Assembly (NCBI GenBank): GCA_033722675.1
Contig: JAWVYO010000087.1
Span: 1 to 9,932, forward strand
DNA: 9,932 nt
Direction of reading: 5' to 3'
From: DATHYU01 sp033722675
GTDB taxonomy: Bacteria; Actinomycetota; Acidimicrobiia; Spongiisociales; UBA11373
Position 1 is the first letter of the stretch; each line of letters starts with the position of its first letter. The translations under genes and the position numbers were made by a program. The notes under the pieces are model-generated. The model ran no database searches. It was not told the DNA's origin and worked only from the letters and a program-made list of their open reading frames with translations. This document shows positions 6,274 through 9,932 of the stretch, piece by piece.

Positions 6274-9200
6274 TCACCCTCTCCCTCGCGCCCAGTCGCG
6301 GCTGCCCATGCCGGTGATCTCGTCGGCCCAGGCGGCGAAGCGGCGGGCCACGAGGTTCGTGACACCGTCGCGATGCTCCAGCACCCCATCGAGGATCATG
6401 CCGATGGCCTTGCGGGCCACCTCCCGGTTGGCGTCCCACACGTCGGGCGTGACGATCACGTTCAGCAGCCCGGTCTCGTCCTCGAGGTTCAGGAAGATGA
6501 CCCCCTTCGCGGTCATCGGCCGCTGGCGATGGGTGACGATGCCTCCGACCCGAACCGACCGGTTGCGCCGCTCCCCCGCCAGCAGCTCGGCGATCGGCAC
6601 GCACCCCGCCCCGGCCAGCCGATCCCGAACGAACTCGACGGGATGGCGGACCGACACTCCCGTCGACCAGAGGTCGGCCTGCATCGCGTCGCGGTCACCC
6701 ATCGGTGACAGTGGCGGCGGATCGGCCCCTTCGGCGAGGGCGAGGCGTCCCGGCCCCATCCCCGCCAGGGCCCCGGCGGCCCATAGGCCTTCGCGGCGCT
6801 CCACCCCGATGCCCCGCAGCGCACCGGAGGCGGCGAGCCCTTCGAGGCCCCCCACCGTGAGGCCGGTGCGCTGGGCGAGATCCACGACGTCGGCGAAGGG
6901 ACCGCCGGCCTCCCGGGCCGCTTCGATGCGCCCGATCTCGGCCTCACCGAGGTTTCGGACGTAACGGAGGCCCATCCGGACCCCCGCGGCGATCCGGATC
7001 GGATCGTCGATGTGGCCCCGCCCCCGCCGCCACGACATCCCCAGATAGGTGGCGACGTCGTCGGGGTCGGCGTCGACGGGCTCGATGGTGCAGTCGAAGT
7101 CGGACTCGTTGACGTCGGGGCCGAGCACGACGACACCGTGGCGCTTGGCGTCCTGCACGAGCGAGTTGGGGCTGTAGAAGCCCATCGGCTGGGCGTTGAG
7201 GAGCCCGGCGAGGAACTCGGCGGGCCAGTGGAGCCGCAGCCACGCCGACATGTAGACGATGTAGGCGAAGGACACCGAGTGGCTCTCGGGGAAGCCGAAG
7301 GAGGCGAACCCCTGGAGCTTCTCCCAGATCTCGTCGGCGGCGGACCCGGTGATCCCGGTGCGGGCCATCCCGGCATAGGTCTCGGCCCGGAGCTTCTCCA
7401 TCTCCTCGTCGGACCGTTTGTGGGTCATGGCCTGGCGGAGCCGGTCGGACTGACCCGCCGTGTAGCCGGCACAGATGCGGGCGAGCTCCATCAGCTGTTC
7501 CTGGAAGACGGGGACGCCGAGGGTCTTGGCGAGGATCGGTTCGGCGGAGGGGTGGGGATACCGCACCGGCTCCTCCCCGTTGCGCCGCCGCAGGTAGGGA
7601 TGCACCGAGTGCCCCTGAATGGGGCCGGGCCGGATGAGGGCTACTTCCACGGCGAGGTCGTAGAAGGTCTTCGGCTTCATCCGGGGCAGCGTCGCCATCT
7701 GGGCCCGGGACTCCACCTGGAAGACCCCGACGGTGTCCGCCTTCGTGAGCATCTCGTAGACCGCCGGTTCCTGGGGCAGGCGGGCGAGGTCGAGCCGGAC
7801 CCCGTGGGCGTCGGCGACGAGGTCCACGGTGAGGTGCAGGGCGTTGAGCATGCCGAGGCCGAGCAGGTCGAACTTCACGATCCCCATCGAGGCGCAGTCG
7901 TCCTTGTCCCACTGGACGACGGAGCGGTCCTCCATGCGGCCCCACTCCATCGGGACGACCTCCCACAGGGGCCGGTCCGCGATGACCATGCCGCCGGAGT
8001 GGATGCCGAGATGCCGGGGAAACCCGTCGAGTCGCCGGCAGGCGTCGAGGATGAGGTCGGTGGTGAGGCCCGGCGGGAGGTCGACCTGGTCGGCGAGCCC
8101 GTCGACCTTCCAGGTGTCGAGGTACTTCGTGAGCCCGTTCACCTGGGCCTGGGTGAGCCCGAAGGCCTTGCCCACGTCCTGGAGCACCGACCGGGCGCGG
8201 TAGGTGATGACGTTGGCGACCATCGCGGCCCGCTCCCGCCCGTACCGGCGGTAGCAGTACTGGATGACCTCCTCGCGCCGCTCCGCCTCGAAGTCGACGT
8301 CGATGTCGGGGGGACGCCCCCGCTCGTGGGAGAGGAACCGCTCGAAGGGCAGGGCGAGGCGGATGGGGTCGACCCGGGTGAGCCCGAGACAGCGGCAGAC
8401 GGCCGAGTCGGCGCCCGAGCCGCGGATCTGACAGAGGATGTCGCGGGAGCGGGCGAACTCCACGATGTCCCACACCACGAGGAAGTAGCCGGGGAACCCG
8501 AGCTCCCCGATCACCCCGAGTTCGTGTTCGAGACGGTCGGCGGCGACGGGGTCGATGCCGCCCGCTCCCTCTCCGGGATAGACCCGCCGTGCCCCCTCGT
8601 ACACGAGGTGCCGCAGGTACGCCATCTCGTCCCGGAAACCTCCGGGCATCGGGAAATCGGGGAGCCGGGGGGCCACGAGCGTGAGATCGAAGGCGAGGGA
8701 CGACCCCAGGTCGGCCGCCCGTTCCACGGCACCCGGGTACCGGGCGAAGCGACGAGCCATCTCCGCCGGCGACTTCAGGTACCGCTCGTCGGTCGCCGGC
8801 CAGAACCCGTATCCGGCGTCGAGATCGCGCCGCCCCCCGATGGCCGCGAGGACCTCGGCGACGTCGGCCTGGGTCCGGTCGTGGTAATGGACGTTGTTCG
8901 TGGCGACGGTGGGGAGCCGGAGCCGCCGTGCCACCTCGGCGAGGAGATCGTTTCGGGGGTCGTCCTCGGGCATCGCGTGGTGCCACAGCTCGACGTGGAG
9001 CCGGCCGGGGAACAGCTCGGCCAGGCGAGCCGCCGCGTCGACCGCCCCCTCGAGGTCGCCGAGGGCGGCCGCCTTCGGGACGGCGCCCCGATGACAGCCG
9101 GTGAGGGCCACGAGGCCGCCGTCGGCGGATGCCTCGGCGAGATCGTCGAAGGCGTAGACGGGCCGGTCCTTCTCGCCCCGGAACTGCGCCCGGGTGACGA

Positions 9201-9603
9201 GACGGGCGATGGCGGCGTACCCGGCGGGGTCGGGGGCGAGGAGGACGAGGTGATCGGTCTCGGGGAGGTCGACGGGCTTCGCCCCGTGCATGCGATGGGT
9301 GCGCCCCCGCCGCGGGCCCTCCGGCGTGGGCATCGCGGCAGGATCGTCCACCGGCCCGGGGATCGCACCTCCCCCGACGGTCCCATCGACGGGGAGGCCG
9401 ATCTCGGCGCCGTAGACGACGGGCAGCCCCATCGTCTCGGCGGCGGTCCGGACCTTGGCGGCGCCGTAGAACCCGTCGTGATCGGTGACCGCGAGGGCGT
9501 CGTACCCCAGATGCGCGGCCCGCTCGACGAGTTCGTGGGGATGGGAGGCGCCGTCGAGGAACGAGTGGTTGGTGTGGCAGTGGAGTTCGGCGTACCGCGG
9601 CAT
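6274..9603 (-). CDS. dnaE2: Error-prone DNA polymerase III alpha subunit DnaE2 (ImuC)
   Basis: 1109 aa, a usual DnaE2 length and shorter than replicative DnaE1. DnaE2 is the catalytic polymerase of damage-induced mutagenesis, working with ImuA'/ImuB and the beta clamp. Domains: PHP (1-~300; HCH at 8-10, TDHDG at 40-44, GAE at 65-67), C-family polymerase core (RGSGADSAVCRCLGL at 394-408; catalytic PPDIDVDF at 431-438; third carboxylate in VKFDLLGLG, Asp579; GIHSGGMVI at 533-541; FASFGFPESHS at 766-776), helix-hairpin-helix region (~880-945) and OB fold (~1015-1060, with RQRPMTAKGVIFLNLEDETG, a DnaE2 hallmark). The C-terminus ends SRDWARGRG, close to the SRDF-type end of the family. The ATG at 9603 begins the PHP domain and has no Shine-Dalgarno; a -10-like TAGATT 9 bases upstream suggests a leaderless mRNA. 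A LexA box precedes it. No imuA or imuB is visible in the window. Confidence 0.96.
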   Translation of the reverse strand: MPRYAELHCHTNHSFLDGASHPHELVERAAHLGYDALAVTDHDGFYGAAKVRTAAETMGLPVVYGAEIGLPVDGTVGGGAIPGPVDDPAAMPTPEGPRRGRTHRMHGAKPVDLPETDHLVLLAPDPAGYAAIARLVTRAQFRGEKDRPVYAFDDLAEASADGGLVALTGCHRGAVPKAAALGDLEGAVDAAARLAELFPGRLHVELWHHAMPEDDPRNDLLAEVARRLRLPTVATNNVHYHDRTQADVAEVLAAIGGRRDLDAGYGFWPATDERYLKSPAEMARRFARYPGAVERAADLGSSLAFDLTLVAPRLPDFPMPGGFRDEMAYLRHLVYEGARRVYPGEGAGGIDPVAADRLEHELGVIGELGFPGYFLVVWDIVEFARSRDILCQIRGSGADSAVCRCLGLTRVDPIRLALPFERFLSHERGRPPDIDVDFEAERREEVIQYCYRRYGRERAAMVANVITYRARSVLQDVGKAFGLTQAQVNGLTKYLDTWKVDGLADQVDLPPGLTTDLILDACRRLDGFPRHLGIHSGGMVIADRPLWEVVPMEWGRMEDRSVVQWDKDDCASMGIVKFDLLGLGMLNALHLTVDLVADAHGVRLDLARLPQEPAVYEMLTKADTVGVFQVESRAQMATLPRMKPKTFYDLAVEVALIRPGPIQGHSVHPYLRRRNGEEPVRYPHPSAEPILAKTLGVPVFQEQLMELARICAGYTAGQSDRLRQAMTHKRSDEEMEKLRAETYAGMARTGITGSAADEIWEKLQGFASFGFPESHSVSFAYIVYMSAWLRLHWPAEFLAGLLNAQPMGFYSPNSLVQDAKRHGVVVLGPDVNESDFDCTIEPVDADPDDVATYLGMSWRRGRGHIDDPIRIAAGVRMGLRYVRNLGEAEIGRIEAAREAGGPFADVVDLAQRTGLTVGGLEGLAASGALRGIGVERREGLWAAGALAGMGPGRLALAEGADPPPLSPMGDRDAMQADLWSTGVSVRHPVEFVRDRLAGAGCVPIAELLAGERRNRSVRVGGIVTHRQRPMTAKGVIFLNLEDETGLLNVIVTPDVWDANREVARKAIGMILDGVLEHRDGVTNLVARRFAAWADEITGMGSRDWARGRG

Positions 9604-9612
9604 GGATCGGAG

Positions 9613-9618
9613 AATCTA
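9613..9618 (-). promoter_or_regulatory. Possible -10 element of dnaE2
   Basis: On the minus strand TAGATT (TAnnnT) lies 9 bases before the dnaE2 ATG. The matching -35 position (9636-9641, GAACAG) falls inside the LexA box, so bound LexA would block it. The -35 itself is poor and the start point is inferred. Confidence 0.45.
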
Positions 9619-9627
9619 GCCGATGAA

Positions 9628-9643
9628 TCGAACACCTGTTCGT
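9628..9643. promoter_or_regulatory. LexA (SOS) box upstream of dnaE2
   Basis: TCGAACACCTGTTCGT contains the full Gram-positive/actinobacterial core CGAAC-N4-GTTCG (9629-9642); only the last flanking base departs from TCGAAC-N4-GTTCGA. It ends 25 bases from the dnaE2 ATG and covers the likely -35. DnaE2 is a classic LexA regulon member in actinobacteria, so SOS induction of dnaE2 is expected. It is 23 bases upstream of the -35 of the rightward gene and might affect that too. Confidence 0.9.
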
Positions 9644-9658
9644 TCGATATGATTCGAA
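9643..9658. promoter_or_regulatory. Candidate operator copy 1, upstream of the rightward promoter
   Basis: TTCGAT-ATGA-TTCGAA, an imperfect 6-4-6 inverted repeat. It matches copy 2 at 13 of 16 positions, starts exactly 50 bases before it (about five helical turns) and abuts the LexA box. It ends 7 bases before the -35 TTGACA. The regulator is unknown; the gene at 9733 is the obvious candidate. Confidence 0.5.
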
Positions 9659-9665
9659 TTCGATC

Positions 9666-9694
9666 TTGACAGCATCCGATTATCGTCGTATATT
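9666..9694 (+). promoter_or_regulatory. Near-consensus sigma-70 promoter of the rightward gene at 9733
   Basis: TTGACA (9666-9671), a 17-base spacer and TATATT (9689-9694) match the housekeeping consensus at 11 of 12 positions. The predicted start is near 9701, giving a leader of about 32 bases before the GTG at 9733. Such a strong promoter in GC-rich DNA usually implies tight repression, which the flanking inverted repeats would supply. Confidence 0.8.
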
Positions 9695-9708
9695 CGATAT
9701 TGATCGAA
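9693..9708. promoter_or_regulatory. Candidate operator copy 2, on the transcription start
   Basis: TTCGAT-ATTG-ATCGAA, a perfect 6-4-6 inverted repeat. It shares two bases with the -10 element and covers the predicted start point, where a bound repressor would block RNA polymerase. It differs from the LexA box in half-site (TTCGAT...ATCGAA instead of CGAAC...GTTCG), so a different protein probably binds it. Confidence 0.65.
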
Positions 9709-9711
9709 CTA

Positions 9712-9727
9712 CTCGACAGGAGTCGAA
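9712..9727. promoter_or_regulatory. Candidate operator copy 3, over the ribosome binding site
   Basis: CTCGAC-AGGA-GTCGAA has the same 6-4-6 layout as copies 1 and 2, with five of six half-site positions symmetric. The spacer and the next base form AGGAG (9718-9722), the likely Shine-Dalgarno, 10 bases before the GTG at 9733. In RNA the arms could also form a small hairpin presenting or hiding it. Confidence 0.4.
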
Positions 9728-9732
9728 TTCAG

Positions 9733-9932
9733 GTGACCACCCCCCGGATCCGCGACTACACCGACACCGGACGGACGACCACCGTCGAGGTGATCGTCTC
9801 GCCTGCGGCCGAACTCGTGGCCTCCCTCTTCGCCCTGGCGGCCGACGTCGAAGACGAGAGCGCGGTTTCCGATCCGCGCCGTCAGGCCTGGGTGGACGCC
9901 GCCGAAGCCGCCCTGCCCATCGACCTGCTCGA
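9733..9932 (+). CDS. N-terminal part of a probable ArsR-like transcriptional regulator (runs off window)
   Basis: Open from GTG 9733 to the right edge (66 complete codons). The visible protein includes TTTVEVIVSPAAELVASLFA, then LAADVEDESAV and RQAWVDAAEAALPIDLL. The order SP-x-x-ELxxSLxxLA, a charged stretch, then a Trp and a helical segment recalls the N-terminal region of long (300+ aa) ArsR-type regulators of Gram-positive bacteria, whose winged helix lies further on and cannot be seen. The near-consensus promoter and the symmetric repeats on its start fit an autoregulated repressor. AGGAG at 9718-9722 is 10 bases upstream, slightly far. No start codon gives a better alignment to the Shine-Dalgarno. 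It diverges from dnaE2. The family call is inference; that a gene starts here is much more certain. Confidence 0.6.
   Translation, partial: MTTPRIRDYTDTGRTTTVEVIVSPAAELVASLFALAADVEDESAVSDPRRQAWVDAAEAALPIDLL

Noticed and set aside
7012..9669. 885-aa open frame on the plus strand opposite dnaE2
   Set aside because: It mirrors dnaE2, is rich in Gly/Asp/Val/Glu/His as expected from antisense of GC-rich codons, shows no domain, and would overrun the LexA box and the -35 TTGACA.
9643..9708. Reading the TTCGAT-N4-ATCGAA repeats as further LexA boxes
   Set aside because: LexA boxes here have the order CGAAC-N4-GTTCG; these repeats have the half-site the other way round, so they are better treated as sites for a different protein.

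Overview
This is a GC-rich window, so the organism is probably an actinomycete-type bacterium (Actinomycetota). The support is an actinobacterial/Gram-positive LexA box (CGAAC-N4-GTTCG), Thr/Pro-rich surface linkers, GTG starts, apparently leaderless starts and a DnaE2 polymerase. A deeper placement, such as Acidimicrobiia, would be a guess.

Layout. A rightward, apparently truncated HMG-CoA lyase fragment enters from the left edge (1-222) and ends before a perfect 30-bp GC palindrome (245-274), probably a two-way terminator. A leftward four-helix membrane protein built from two similar halves follows (290-1294). It diverges from a rightward secreted CapA-type metallophosphatase-like protein with six RTX nonapeptides at its C-terminus (1447-2793). 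Next is a rightward single-pass surface protein with a mucin-like Thr/Pro linker (2936-3919). This gene meets a leftward 755-aa protein head to head; that protein combines a GT2 glycosyltransferase, TPR-like helices and a GH43/GH130-like propeller (3934-6201). Upstream of it on the same strand lie a 24-codon ORF with a perfect Shine-Dalgarno and then dnaE2, the error-prone DNA polymerase (6274-9603). A rightward gene of probable ArsR-like type starts at 9733 and leaves the window.

The most information-rich stretch is the 129-bp gap between dnaE2 and the last gene (9604-9732). It is far more AT-rich than its surroundings. It holds a LexA box placed to repress dnaE2, a near-consensus sigma-70 promoter (TTGACA-N17-TATATT) for the right-hand gene, and up to three copies of a second 6-4-6 inverted repeat (TTCGAT-N4-ATCGAA type) placed around that promoter. 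An SOS-controlled polymerase and a probably autoregulated gene therefore share one compact control region.

How the genes work together is only partly visible. CapA-like, Thr-linker and GT2-propeller proteins all point to the cell envelope, but their orientations argue against one operon. The GT gene could be co-transcribed with dnaE2 (same strand, 72-bp gap, no convincing terminator). I found no RNA genes, IS elements or CRISPR array. No gene-free stretch exceeds 300 bases.
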